Source: Lachnospiraceae bacterium
GTDB taxonomy: Bacteria > Bacillota > Clostridia > Lachnospirales > Lachnospiraceae
Direction of reading: 5' to 3'
DNA length: 64,000 bases
Assembly: GCA_029054245.1 (NCBI GenBank)
Contig: JAIDFQ010000042.1
Coordinates: 297,194-361,193 of the forward strand
Shown in pieces: positions 8,459 to 17,724 of the stretch. Both the position numbers and the translations under genes were made by a program. Each line of letters begins with the position of its first letter. The first letter of the stretch is position 1. Under the pieces are notes generated by a model. That model was given only the letters and a program-made list of their open reading frames with translations, did not search any database and was not told the origin of the DNA.

Positions 8459-8482
8459 CAAAACACCTGCCGGTGGTGTAAT
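8455..8482 (+). promoter_or_regulatory. ileS leader promoter
   Basis: TTGACA at 8455-8460 overlaps the kinase stop codon and is followed after 16 bases by TGTAAT at 8477-8482. The T-box RNA begins about 30 bases further on. Confidence 0.6.
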
Positions 8483-8504
8483 TTTTACTTAACATATTTA
8501 TACC

Positions 8505-8796
8505 AGAAAAGCAATGATGAAGACAGTAGCTGTTTTTCAAACATCACAGCGAGCCGGAGCAGGTGGAAGCCGGTATTAGTAGGGAAACAGGGAAGATCAC
8601 TTCTAAGCTGCGGGCTGAAAATAAAACCGGGCATGTGGGAGAATCCTATGCAGGGAATTTTATATGAGTAAGCTTATGCCGGATTCCTCCGTTAAGGGAA
8701 AACATATTAAGCCGTAGCATAATCGGTGCGTATGGGTAATCAGGTGGTACAACGCGGTATGAGCAGCCTCGTCCTTTTTACGGACGGGGCTTTTTT
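8505..8796 (+). ncRNA. T-box riboswitch (isoleucine) with terminator
   Basis: Stem I can be drawn: GAAG (8519-8522) pairs with CTTC, and CTGTTTTTC (8530-8538) pairs with GGGAAACAG (8582-8590). The loop left between them holds an AGTA turn on one side and the specifier ATC (8596-8598), an isoleucine codon, on the other. The conserved T-box sequence appears as GGTGGTAC-AACGCGG (8743-8757); its TGGT pairs with an NCCA end whose discriminator base is A, as in tRNA-Ile. The intrinsic terminator is GCCTCGTCC / GGACGGGGC (8766-8790) plus a run of T. Uncharged tRNA-Ile would favour the antiterminator and ileS transcription. Confidence 0.93.
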
Positions 8797-8829
8797 GAAC
8801 CAAATTTCAATCAGGAAAGGAAGGAAAGT

Positions 8830-11800
8830 ATGTATCAGAAAGTATCTACAGATTTAAATTTCGTGGATCGTGAAAAGGAAATTGAAAAATTCTGGCGTGA
8901 AAACGACATTTTCAAAAAAAGTATGGAGAACAGGAAAGAGGGTCCCACCTATACGTTTTATGACGGACCTCCCACTGCAAACGGAAAGCCCCATATCGGT
9001 CATGTGCTGACCCGTGTCATCAAAGATATGATTCCCAGATACCGCACTATGAAGGGCTATATGGTGCCCCGCAAGGCGGGATGGGATACCCATGGACTTC
9101 CGGTAGAGCTGGAAGTGGAGACCTTGCTTGGCTTGGACGGCAAGGAACAGATCGAGGAATATGGTCTGTCGCCTTTTATCGATAAATGTAAGGAAAGTGT
9201 CTGGAAATACAAAGGTATGTGGGAAGATTTTTCCGCTACCGTTGGTTTCTGGGCGGATATGGATGATCCTTATGTGACATACCATGATGATTTCATTGAG
9301 TCTGAGTGGTGGGCGCTTAAGCAGATCTGGGACAAGGGATTGCTGTATAAGGGATTTAAGATCGTGCCTTATTGTCCGAGATGCGGCACCCCTCTTTCTT
9401 CCCACGAGGTTGCACAGGGGTACAAGGCGGTGAAGGAGCGTTCCGCCGTCGTGCGTTTTAAAGTGATTGGGGAGGATGCTTATTTCCTGGCATGGACCAC
9501 CACCCCATGGACCCTGCCTTCTAACGTGGCGCTCTGCGTGAACCCGGAAGAGACCTATGTAAAGGTAAAAGCAGCGGATGGCTATGTTTATTACATGGCG
9601 CAGGCGCTTCTTGGCAATGTGCTGGGAAAGCTGGCTTCTGAGGGTGAGAGCGCCTATGAAGTGCTGGAGACCTATACAGGAAAGGAGCTGGAATACAAGG
9701 AATATGAGCCTTTGTTCGCCTGTGCGGGAGAATCTGCAGCAAAGCAGCATAAGAAAGGACATTATGTAACATGTGACAACTATGTCACAATGACAGACGG
9801 TACCGGCATCGTTCATATTGCGCCTGCTTTTGGTGAAGATGATGCCCAGGTGGGGCGGAAGTATGATCTGCCTTTTGTACAATTCGTAGACGGCAAGGGA
9901 AATATGACGGAAGAAACCCCTTATGCCGGCAAATTTGTGAAGGATGCAGACAAGGATATTTTGGTTGATCTTGATAAAGAAGGGAAGCTTTTTGACGCGC
10001 CTAAGTTTGAGCATGATTATCCCTTCTGCTGGAGATGCGACACGCCGCTGATCTACTATGCAAGAGAATCATGGTTCATTAAGATGACGGCGGTCCGTGA
10101 CGATCTGGTGCGCAACAATAAGACGGTAAACTGGATCCCAGAGTCCATTGGAGAGGGACGTTTTGGAAACTGGCTTGAGAACATTCAGGACTGGGGCATT
10201 TCCCGCAACCGCTACTGGGGTACGCCGTTGAATATCTGGGAGTGTGAGGGCTGCGGACATCAAGAGGCAATCGGTTCCAGGGAAGAACTGGAGAAACTAA
10301 GCGGCAATCCGGCTGCAAAGACGGTGGAACTGCACAGACCTTATATCGATGAAATCACCTGTGCCTGCCCGAAGTGCGGTAAGACCATGAAGAGAGTGCC
10401 GGAGGTAATCGATTGTTGGTTCGATTCCGGTGCAATGCCTTTTGCGCAGCACCATTATCCCTTTGAAAATAAAGAATTATTTGAGTCACAGTTCCCCGCA
10501 CAGTTTATTTCAGAGGCAGTAGATCAGACCCGCGGCTGGTTCTATTCCCTGATGGCGGAATCTACGCTTTTATTCAACAAAGCGCCTTACGAAAATGTCA
10601 TTGTGTTAGGGCATTTGCAGGATGAAAACGGACAAAAGATGAGTAAATCCAAAGGAAATGCGGTGGATCCCTTTGATGCTCTTGCAACTTACGGGGCAGA
10701 TGCAATCCGCTGGTATTTCTACATCAATTCCGCACCATGGCTTCCGAACAGATTCCATGGAAAGGCAGTGATGGAAGGACAGCGCAAATTTTTAGGCACC
10801 CTTTGGAATACCTATGCTTTCTTTATTCTTTACGCAAACATTGATGATTTTGATGCCACTAAGTTTACCTTGGAATATGATAAGCTTCCGGTCATGGATA
10901 AGTGGCTTTTGTCTAAGCTTAATACGGCAATCAAAGTAGTGGATGAGAATCTGGACAATTACAGGATTCCTGAGGCGGCGAGGGTTTTGGACAACTTTGT
11001 TGATCAGATGAGCAACTGGTATGTGCGCCGCTGTCGTGAGCGTTTCTGGGCAAAGGGAATGGAACAGGATAAGATCAATGCATATATGACCCTTTACACG
11101 GCATTGGTGGATATCTGTAAGTGCGCAGCGCCTTTGATTCCGTTTATGACAGAAGAAATCTATCTGAATCTGGTAAGGAGCAATGATCAGACAGCGCCCG
11201 AGAGTATTCACTTGTGTGACTTCCCTTCGGCAGATGATTCCATGATCGATAAGAAGCTGGAAGAGAACATGGAAGAAGTGCTGGATATCGTAGTTATGGG
11301 GCGTGCGGCACGTAATGCGGCAAATATCAAGAACCGCCAGCCCATTGGAACCATGTATGTGAAAGCGCCTCATGCCCTTGAAGAATACTTTAAGAATATC
11401 ATTGAAGATGAGCTGAATGTAAAGGAAGTCGTGTTCAAGGAAGAGGTCAGCGATCTTACAAGCTATAGCTTCAAGCCCCAGTTAAAGACGGTAGGACCAA
11501 AGTTCGGAAAGCAGCTTGGCGGCATCAGGGAATACCTTTCTGCGGTAGACGGAACACAGGCGATGAAGCAGTTGAAAGCGGAAGGCGCACTCCGGTTTGA
11601 AGTTGACGGCGTGGAGATTTCTCTTGCAGAGGAGGATTTACTGATTGACGTGGCGCAGAAAGCTGGTTTTGTGACGGAAGCGGACAATTATGTAACGGTG
11701 GTATTGGATACCAATCTTTCACCTGAATTGATTGAGGAAGGCTTTGTATATGAAGTCATCAGCAAGATTCAGACCATGCGTAAGGATGCCGGATTTGAAG

Positions 11801-11985
11801 TGATGGATCATATCAAGGTGGCAATCAATGGCAATAAAAAAGTGGCAGGAATCGTAGATGCGAACAGAGCGGCTATTTCTGAAAAGGTGCTTGCAGATGA
11901 GATTGTGACGGATGCGGATCTTGCGGTAAGCAAAGAATGGAATGTGAACGGAGAAAAGGTGGTAATTGGTGTGGAAATCTTGTGA
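8830..11985 (+). CDS. ileS: Isoleucyl-tRNA synthetase
   Basis: The 1051-residue class I synthetase charges tRNA-Ile in the cytoplasm. It has the HIGH motif as HIGH at 55-58 (ANGKPHIGHVL) and KMSKS at 603-607. Between them lies the CP1 editing domain with WTTTPWTLPSN and the T-rich pocket that removes mischarged valine. Length and the TFYDGPPTANGKPHIGH signature match the clade-2 (eukaryote-like) enzymes seen in many Clostridia, which are often less sensitive to mupirocin; that property is family knowledge and was not tested here. It is controlled by the isoleucine T-box directly upstream. An AGGAAAGGAAAG ribosome site precedes the ATG. Confidence 0.97.
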   Translation: MYQKVSTDLNFVDREKEIEKFWRENDIFKKSMENRKEGPTYTFYDGPPTANGKPHIGHVLTRVIKDMIPRYRTMKGYMVPRKAGWDTHGLPVELEVETLLGLDGKEQIEEYGLSPFIDKCKESVWKYKGMWEDFSATVGFWADMDDPYVTYHDDFIESEWWALKQIWDKGLLYKGFKIVPYCPRCGTPLSSHEVAQGYKAVKERSAVVRFKVIGEDAYFLAWTTTPWTLPSNVALCVNPEETYVKVKAADGYVYYMAQALLGNVLGKLASEGESAYEVLETYTGKELEYKEYEPLFACAGESAAKQHKKGHYVTCDNYVTMTDGTGIVHIAPAFGEDDAQVGRKYDLPFVQFVDGKGNMTEETPYAGKFVKDADKDILVDLDKEGKLFDAPKFEHDYPFCWRCDTPLIYYARESWFIKMTAVRDDLVRNNKTVNWIPESIGEGRFGNWLENIQDWGISRNRYWGTPLNIWECEGCGHQEAIGSREELEKLSGNPAAKTVELHRPYIDEITCACPKCGKTMKRVPEVIDCWFDSGAMPFAQHHYPFENKELFESQFPAQFISEAVDQTRGWFYSLMAESTLLFNKAPYENVIVLGHLQDENGQKMSKSKGNAVDPFDALATYGADAIRWYFYINSAPWLPNRFHGKAVMEGQRKFLGTLWNTYAFFILYANIDDFDATKFTLEYDKLPVMDKWLLSKLNTAIKVVDENLDNYRIPEAARVLDNFVDQMSNWYVRRCRERFWAKGMEQDKINAYMTLYTALVDICKCAAPLIPFMTEEIYLNLVRSNDQTAPESIHLCDFPSADDSMIDKKLEENMEEVLDIVVMGRAARNAANIKNRQPIGTMYVKAPHALEEYFKNIIEDELNVKEVVFKEEVSDLTSYSFKPQLKTVGPKFGKQLGGIREYLSAVDGTQAMKQLKAEGALRFEVDGVEISLAEEDLLIDVAQKAGFVTEADNYVTVVLDTNLSPELIEEGFVYEVISKIQTMRKDAGFEVMDHIKVAINGNKKVAGIVDANRAAISEKVLADEIVTDADLAVSKEWNVNGEKVVIGVEIL

Positions 11986-12008
11986 TTTTCCTATGGATGT
12001 AGTATAAT
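11980..12008 (+). promoter_or_regulatory. glgP promoter
   Basis: TTGTGA (11980-11985), overlapping the end of ileS, and TATAAT (12003-12008) are separated by 17 bases. No separate terminator is visible between ileS and glgP, so some read-through is possible. Confidence 0.7.
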
Positions 12009-12070
12009 AGTACCAAATGTGTTCATAAAAGATATGTTCATTAAAGTCTGGTAAATATGGAGGAGAAGAT

Positions 12071-14557
12071 ATGATTAGAAAGGCAGTTGCACCCGTGCTG
12101 CATACCATTGATAAGGAACAGTTTAAAAAAAGTGTAATTTATAATGTAAAAACATTATATAGAAAGACGCTGGAGGAAGCAACCCAGCAGCAGATTTTTC
12201 AGGCAGTTGCTTATGCCGTTAAAGATATGGTAGTGGACAATTGGCTGGATACACAGAAGGAATATGATAAACAGGATCCTAAGACAGTGTATTATTTATC
12301 GATGGAATTCTTGATGGGACGCGCTCTAGGCAATAATATCATTAACCTGCAGGCATATAAGCCGGTGAAGGAAGCGTTAGAGGAGTTGGGACTTGACCTT
12401 AATGTAATCGAGGATCAGGAACCGGATGCGGCGCTTGGAAACGGAGGTTTAGGTCGTCTTGCCGCCTGTTTCTTAGATTCCCTGGCGACACTGGGCTATC
12501 CGGCATACGGATGCGGTATCAGATACCGTTATGGAATGTTCAAGCAGGAAATTAAGGATGGTTATCAGGTAGAGGCGCCGGATAACTGGCTGGTGGACGG
12601 TAATCCTTTTGAACTTAGAAGACCGGAGTATGCCAAGGAGGTTAAGTTCGGGGGCTATGTAAATGTACGCGTAGACGAAAATGGAAGAAACAATTTTATA
12701 CAGGAGGGGTACCAGAGCGTGAAAGCGATTCCTTACGATCTCCCTATTGTGGGATATGGAAACGGTATTGTAAACACGCTCCGTATCTGGGACGCGGAAG
12801 CTGTGGAGTGCTTCCAGCTGGATTCCTTCGACAAGGGGGATTACCAGAAGGCGGTAGAGCAGGAGAATCTTGCAAGGAATATCGTGGAGGTTCTTTATCC
12901 CAATGACAACCACTATGCAGGTAAGGAGCTGCGCTTAAAACAGCAGTATTTCTTCATTTCTGCTTCCGTGCAGGAGGCGGTTGCCAAGTATATGAGAAAG
13001 CATGATGATGTGAGGAAATTTTATGAGAAGGTCACCTTCCAGTTAAATGATACCCATCCCACGGTAGCAGTGGCAGAGCTTATGAGAATCCTTATGGATG
13101 AATATTATCTGACTTGGGATGAGGCGTGGATGGTTACGACAAAGACATGTGCTTATACCAATCACACCATTATGGCGGAAGCGCTGGAAAAATGGCCCAT
13201 TGAACTGTTTTCAAGACTGCTTCCCAGAATTTATCAGATTATTGAAGAAATCAACAGAAGGTTCATCCTTAAGATACAGGAAATGTATCCGGGCAATCAA
13301 GAGAAGATACGCAAGATGGCAATTATTTATGATGGTCAGATTAAGATGGCACATCTTGCAATTGCTTCAGGCTATTCGGTTAACGGAGTGGCAAGACTGC
13401 ATACAGAAATCTTAAAGAATCAGGAGCTTAAAGACTTCTATGAGATGATGCCTGAGAAATTCAACAATAAGACCAACGGTATTACACAGAGACGTTTTCT
13501 GCTCCACGGGAATCCACTCCTTGCCAAATGGGTAACTGCACACGTAGGCAGCGACTGGATCACGGATCTTACGAAGATCAGTAAATTGAAGATTTATGCG
13601 GATGATGAAAAGGCGCAGCAGGAATTTATGAATATCAAGTATCAAAATAAGATACGTCTTGCTGAGTATATTATGGAACACAATGGAATTGAAGTTGATC
13701 CCCGTTCCATTTTTGACGTGCAGGTGAAGAGGCTGCATGAGTATAAGCGGCAGCTGCTGAACATTCTTCATGTAATGTATTTGTATAATCAATTGAAGGA
13801 TAATCCAGACATGGATTTTTATCCGAGAACATTTATTTTTGGTGCAAAAGCGGCAGCAGGATATTATAATGCAAAGATGACCATTAAGCTGATTACTTCT
13901 GTAGCAGATGTGATTAATCATGATCCTGCTATTAAGGGTAAGATCAAGGTGGTATTTATCGAAAATTACAGGGTGTCAAACGCAGAGATGATTTTTGCAG
14001 CGGCAGATGTTTCAGAGCAGATTTCAACGGCGAGCAAGGAAGCATCTGGCACAGGAAACATGAAGTTCATGTTAAACGGAGCGTTGACGATTGGCACAAT
14101 GGATGGTGCAAACGTAGAGATTGTGGAAGAGGTAGGGGAAGAAAATGCGTTTATTTTCGGACTATCCTCCGATGAAGTTATTCATTTTGAAAATTACGGC
14201 GGATATGATCCTACGGAAATCTTCAATAATGATCCTGATGTGAGAAGGGTGCTGATGCAGCTGATCAACGGTACCTTTGCACAAAATGATCCCGATCGGT
14301 TCAGGACACTTTATAATTCCCTGCTTAACACCATAAGCACATCGAAGGCGGACACCTATTTTATCCTGAAGGACTTCAGATCTTATGCGGACGCGCAAAA
14401 AAAGGTGGAAGCGGCTTATCGGGACGAGAAGCGTTGGGCAAGAAGCGCGATCTTAAATGTGGCATGCAGCGGTAAGTTTACATCGGATAGAACCATTCAG
14501 GAATACGTGGATGATATCTGGCATTTGGATAAGGTGCTGCTTCCTAAGAAAAAATAA
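12071..14557 (+). CDS. glgP: Glycogen/maltodextrin phosphorylase
   Basis: The 828-residue GT35 enzyme releases glucose-1-phosphate from the non-reducing ends of glycogen or maltodextrins using phosphate. Hallmarks are LGNGGLGRLAACFLDS, RYRYGMFKQ, the ERVKRLHEYKRQ-like stretch (QVKRLHEYKRQLLNIL) and EASGTGNMKFMLNGALTIGT, where K665 should hold pyridoxal phosphate. Length is typical. It has its own promoter, a GGAGGAGA ribosome site, and a hairpin after its stop codon, so it is probably monocistronic. Confidence 0.96.
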   Translation: MIRKAVAPVLHTIDKEQFKKSVIYNVKTLYRKTLEEATQQQIFQAVAYAVKDMVVDNWLDTQKEYDKQDPKTVYYLSMEFLMGRALGNNIINLQAYKPVKEALEELGLDLNVIEDQEPDAALGNGGLGRLAACFLDSLATLGYPAYGCGIRYRYGMFKQEIKDGYQVEAPDNWLVDGNPFELRRPEYAKEVKFGGYVNVRVDENGRNNFIQEGYQSVKAIPYDLPIVGYGNGIVNTLRIWDAEAVECFQLDSFDKGDYQKAVEQENLARNIVEVLYPNDNHYAGKELRLKQQYFFISASVQEAVAKYMRKHDDVRKFYEKVTFQLNDTHPTVAVAELMRILMDEYYLTWDEAWMVTTKTCAYTNHTIMAEALEKWPIELFSRLLPRIYQIIEEINRRFILKIQEMYPGNQEKIRKMAIIYDGQIKMAHLAIASGYSVNGVARLHTEILKNQELKDFYEMMPEKFNNKTNGITQRRFLLHGNPLLAKWVTAHVGSDWITDLTKISKLKIYADDEKAQQEFMNIKYQNKIRLAEYIMEHNGIEVDPRSIFDVQVKRLHEYKRQLLNILHVMYLYNQLKDNPDMDFYPRTFIFGAKAAAGYYNAKMTIKLITSVADVINHDPAIKGKIKVVFIENYRVSNAEMIFAAADVSEQISTASKEASGTGNMKFMLNGALTIGTMDGANVEIVEEVGEENAFIFGLSSDEVIHFENYGGYDPTEIFNNDPDVRRVLMQLINGTFAQNDPDRFRTLYNSLLNTISTSKADTYFILKDFRSYADAQKKVEAAYRDEKRWARSAILNVACSGKFTSDRTIQEYVDDIWHLDKVLLPKKK

Positions 14558-14581
14558 TCGAAACAGACAGTAAGAATAAAT

Positions 14582-14605
14582 TGTGCGGCAGGAAACTGCC
14601 GCACA
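14582..14605 (+). terminator. Hairpin after glgP
   Basis: GTGCGGCAG (14583-14591), a GAAA tetraloop and CTGCCGCAC (14596-14604) form a perfect, very stable hairpin 24 bases after the glgP stop codon. The following ATATTGTAT is T-poor, so it may act as a partial terminator or an mRNA 3' stabiliser. Confidence 0.6.
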
Positions 14606-14640
14606 TATTGTATGCGAGGGGAAGGGAGCGGAGGTAACGT

Positions 14641-15405
14641 ATGTCAGAGCAGTTTTCAAGAACAGAGATGCTTTTCGGAAGAGAAGCAATGGATAAATTA
14701 GAAAATGCCAGGGTGGCGGTATTCGGCATCGGCGGCGTAGGAGGTCATGCGCTGGAAGCCTTGGTGAGAAGCGGTGTGGGAACCATTGACATTATTGATA
14801 ATGATAAGGTGTGTCTTTCAAATTTAAACAGGCAGTTGATTGCCACTCATAAGACCGTCGGACAGTATAAGGTGGATGCGGCGAAACAGCGTATGGAGGA
14901 GATCAACCCGGATGTAGTCATCCATAAGCATCGTACCTTTTTCCTGCCGGAAACTGCGGATCAGTTTGATTTTGCGCAATATGATTACATTGTGGATGCG
15001 ATTGATACGGTGACAGGTAAGCTGGAGCTTGCCGCTCGGGCGGATCGGGCGGGTGTGCCCATTATCAGTTCTATGGGGGCAGGAAACAAAGTAGATCCTA
15101 CAGCTTTTGAGGTTGCAGATATTTATGAGACCAGTGTGTGCCCGCTGGCAAAGGTAATGCGGCGGGAGTTGAAAAAGAGGGGAATTGGAAAACTGAAAGT
15201 GGTATACTCTAGGGAGCCAGCGCTTACGCCAATCGAATCTGATGATTGGGATATAGAAGCAAGGGAAAAAGACGAGAGCGGACAAATGCTATCTGATAGA
15301 GAGCAAAAGAGACACAGACTAACGCCCGGAAGCAATGCATTTGTTCCTTCTGTTGCAGGATTGATTATGGCAGGCGAAGTAATCAAAGGATTAATTGAAT
15401 TTTAA
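14641..15405 (+). CDS. tcdA: tRNA threonylcarbamoyladenosine dehydratase
   Basis: The 254-residue protein is an E1-like ThiF/MoeB-family enzyme that uses ATP to cyclise t6A at position 37 of ANN-decoding tRNAs to ct6A. The adenylate-binding Rossmann loop VFGIGGVGGHALE is at 28-40, followed by the DNDKVCLSNLNRQ stretch and SSMGAGNKVDP near 142-152, all typical of TcdA (formerly YgdL). A GGAGG site lies five bases before the ATG. The last bases overlap the stop codon of the convergent sensor kinase by 4 bp. Confidence 0.93.
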   Translation: MSEQFSRTEMLFGREAMDKLENARVAVFGIGGVGGHALEALVRSGVGTIDIIDNDKVCLSNLNRQLIATHKTVGQYKVDAAKQRMEEINPDVVIHKHRTFFLPETADQFDFAQYDYIVDAIDTVTGKLELAARADRAGVPIISSMGAGNKVDPTAFEVADIYETSVCPLAKVMRRELKKRGIGKLKVVYSREPALTPIESDDWDIEAREKDESGQMLSDREQKRHRLTPGSNAFVPSVAGLIMAGEVIKGLIEF

Positions 15406-16781
15406 GAAAGGGGCAGCCGGATTACCAAAGACCGACATACATCCTTTAAAATATCAAATTCTAAAGTTCCATGGTGGATTTCAATAATCTGTTTTACTAT
15501 CCGAAGCCCCATCACATGAGGAAGAGAGCCGGTATCACTTGCAGATTCCGCGTGATTTAGTAGTTGGATGATTGGAATAGGGATGCCGCATCCTGTATCA
15601 GAAAAAGTTAACTGCAAAAAGTCCCCGTGTATTCTACCGCAGATTTGAATTTGGCAGCCCTCCGGGTTGTGGCGGATGCTGTTGTCTGTCAGATTGCGGA
15701 AGGCGCGCAGGAGGAGATCGGGATCTCCGTTTAAGATGAGCCCTTCCAGCGCGGTATCCAGTGCAAGATCCAGGGACCACTGATTAGAAAGACCATGGTT
15801 GTAGTAGGAGGCAATCAGGCTGCGAAGAAGAGAGGCAGGGTGGTACTCTTTTATTCGCAAAGGATAGTAGTTATATTCCAGACGAGAGGTAAGATTAAGA
15901 TCCTCGATTAAGCGTTTAATAAGAAGGCTGTTCTCTCGAATAGAGGCAGCTTCTTTTTTTTCTTCTGAGTTTAAATTAGGGCTTTCGGCAAGGTTGTCGC
16001 TAAATCCCAGAATGAGAGAGAGAGGGGTTCGGATGTCATGGGAGACGCCGGAAATCCAATTGGTTCTTGTATGATCCCTCTTTTCTAAAACCTGCCGCTG
16101 AAAAACTAAAATGGCGGAGGCCTTATTGAGTTTCCCTGCCAGGTTGCCCACGATTCCCTGCTCGGGCAGGGTGAGAACCTTATCGCCTGTAAGCTGATCG
16201 ATTCCATCTACCAGAGGCTTTAAGGAAATATAAAAGCGGTGTCCAAAAAGCAGGGCAAAGACAAAGATCAGCAGCAGATTGCTTAGGAAAACCAGCAGCA
16301 GGTATAGGGGAAGGGCGTGCATAAAATCTTCCTTGAATTCAACGGTATGTTTCCACATGGAATGGAGGGGAGTCGCTGTTACGAAGAGACCATCCGGGCG
16401 GACATGGACTTTTACAGGGTAGCCTTCCAGATACCAGCGTGAAAAGGATGCCACTTGGGTAAGCGAGTAAGTGCGCGGAAGATGGTCAGGAAGATGCCGG
16501 CTCCAAATGACCTGTCCTTCCTGATCGATCAGCATTGCGAAGGCAAGCTTTTCATCAATTAATTTTTGGGCATCTTTAGAAAGAACATATTCTCCGTGAT
16601 CGAAAGTCAGCTGGTCAGACAGCCGGCTTGCCTGGGTGGATGCATAATTATTGGCTGTTTTATACCCAAACTGGTTCAGGAGAAAGAAGAATAAAAGCAG
16701 CAGATTAAAAATAAGAACGAGAACACAGATGGAGGCGGCGGTGAGAATGTAACGCCGGTATATTTTAAGCAGATCTTTCAT
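15402..16781 (-). CDS. Sensor histidine kinase
   Basis: The 459-residue protein has a membrane segment at about 11-38, an extracellular loop of roughly 115 residues and a second membrane segment at 156-181. A linker, the phosphoacceptor box SGVSHDIRTPLS with H248, and an ATPase domain follow (DNSIRHN N-box near 375, DTGCGIP G-box). It is encoded 34 bases after the response regulator, so the two form one operon. It is divergent from a LanFEG/Bcr-type ABC exporter, whose expression it probably controls in response to a cell-wall antibiotic or peptide; the signal itself is not evident. Confidence 0.92.
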   Translation of the reverse strand: MKDLLKIYRRYILTAASICVLVLIFNLLLLFFFLLNQFGYKTANNYASTQASRLSDQLTFDHGEYVLSKDAQKLIDEKLAFAMLIDQEGQVIWSRHLPDHLPRTYSLTQVASFSRWYLEGYPVKVHVRPDGLFVTATPLHSMWKHTVEFKEDFMHALPLYLLLVFLSNLLLIFVFALLFGHRFYISLKPLVDGIDQLTGDKVLTLPEQGIVGNLAGKLNKASAILVFQRQVLEKRDHTRTNWISGVSHDIRTPLSLILGFSDNLAESPNLNSEEKKEAASIRENSLLIKRLIEDLNLTSRLEYNYYPLRIKEYHPASLLRSLIASYYNHGLSNQWSLDLALDTALEGLILNGDPDLLLRAFRNLTDNSIRHNPEGCQIQICGRIHGDFLQLTFSDTGCGIPIPIIQLLNHAESASDTGSLPHVMGLRIVKQIIEIHHGTLEFDILKDVCRSLVIRLPLS

Positions 16782-16815
16782 GGAGAGTTACCTTGTATAT
16801 CCTTTCTGTTTTATA

Positions 16816-17520
16816 CTATATCAGGCGGTAGCCGATGCCTCTGGCAGTAAGGAGCCATTGGGGATGAGAGGGATCCTCTTCCAGCTTTTCGCGAAGACGC
16901 CTGATGTGTACCATCAACGTATTTTCGTAGGTATAGTAACCGTCGCCCCATACAGCGTCGCAGAGAGCGTCAAAGGTCACGATACGATTCCGGTTTTCAT
17001 AGAGTTTCTTTAGAATCAGCAGCTCCTTAGCGGTCAAAGCTGTTTCTCCCTCAGAGGTTTCAACGGTTCCCCGGTCAAAATGAACGATGCGTTTCCCCAA
17101 CTCTAAATCTGGGGCTTCTGATTGGATGAAACGATCCGAAAGATAGGTGCGGCGGAGAATGGCGCTGATTCTTAAGGTCAGCTCTTTGGGTAGAAAGGGC
17201 TTGGTCAAATAGTCATCTGCTCCAAGCCCTAGTCCCAGCAGGCGGTCGTTGTCCTCATCCCGGGCGGAGAGAAAGAGGATGGGAATGTCTGCTTTTGCAC
17301 GGATTTCCTGGAAGAGAAAGAAGCCGTTTCCATCTGGAAGCATAACGTCTAAAATGATGAGATCTGGAAGCTTTTTTGCAAGCGCCGTTCTTGCTTCCTG
17401 ACAGCAGGCGGCAGTGCTTAGGTTTGTGAAGCCTTCCCTGTTCAGTATGCGGGTCAGCATGGAAAGCAGTTCCTTATTGTCATCGATTAAGAGGATTTGG
17501 CATTCATAAATATGGTTCAT
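16816..17520 (-). CDS. OmpR/PhoB-family response regulator
   Basis: The 234-residue protein has a receiver domain with acidic pocket DD at 13-14, phosphoacceptor D58 (LIILDVMLPDG), a conserved S/T and K105-region (TKPF), then a winged-helix DNA-binding domain ending HIRRLREKLEEDP...ARGIGYRLI. It is first in the two-gene operon with the kinase. An AGGAGAG site precedes the ATG at 17520. Likely targets are its own promoter and that of the divergent ABC exporter, in the 204-bp shared intergenic region. Confidence 0.93.
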   Translation of the reverse strand: MNHIYECQILLIDDNKELLSMLTRILNREGFTNLSTAACCQEARTALAKKLPDLIILDVMLPDGNGFFLFQEIRAKADIPILFLSARDEDNDRLLGLGLGADDYLTKPFLPKELTLRISAILRRTYLSDRFIQSEAPDLELGKRIVHFDRGTVETSEGETALTAKELLILKKLYENRNRIVTFDALCDAVWGDGYYTYENTLMVHIRRLREKLEEDPSHPQWLLTARGIGYRLI

Positions 17521-17613
17521 GTATCGAGACTCTCCTGTAAGTGAATTGGTTTTGCTGTCTGTTTCTATTATTATAGAACAAATTTAGAAGGATTTCTCTT
17601 TTTTAAACAAAAA

Positions 17614-17672
17614 TTAAGGTAAATGTAAGGCATACGTCATTGTCGTGTAAGAAAGAAGGCGTATGCTCTTTT
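17614..17672 (+). promoter_or_regulatory. Candidate response-regulator site and leader hairpin before the ABC exporter
   Basis: TTAAGGTAA and ATGTAAGGC (17614-17632) repeat the core TAAGG at 10-11 bp spacing, the layout of OmpR-type direct repeats. Immediately after, GCATACG (17630-17636) pairs with CGTATGC (17660-17666) and is followed by TCTTTTTA, a possible short attenuator. Both readings are from sequence pattern only. Confidence 0.4.
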
Positions 17673-17724
17673 TATACAGCAAAATGCATTTTGTTAAAAA
17701 AAATGATTAGAAAGGGAAAAGTGT

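Noticed and set aside
8854..10014. A 386-codon open frame on the minus strand opposite ileS
   Set aside because: The plus strand encodes the HIGH and editing regions of IleRS; the antisense product is rich in rare residue patterns and has no motif.
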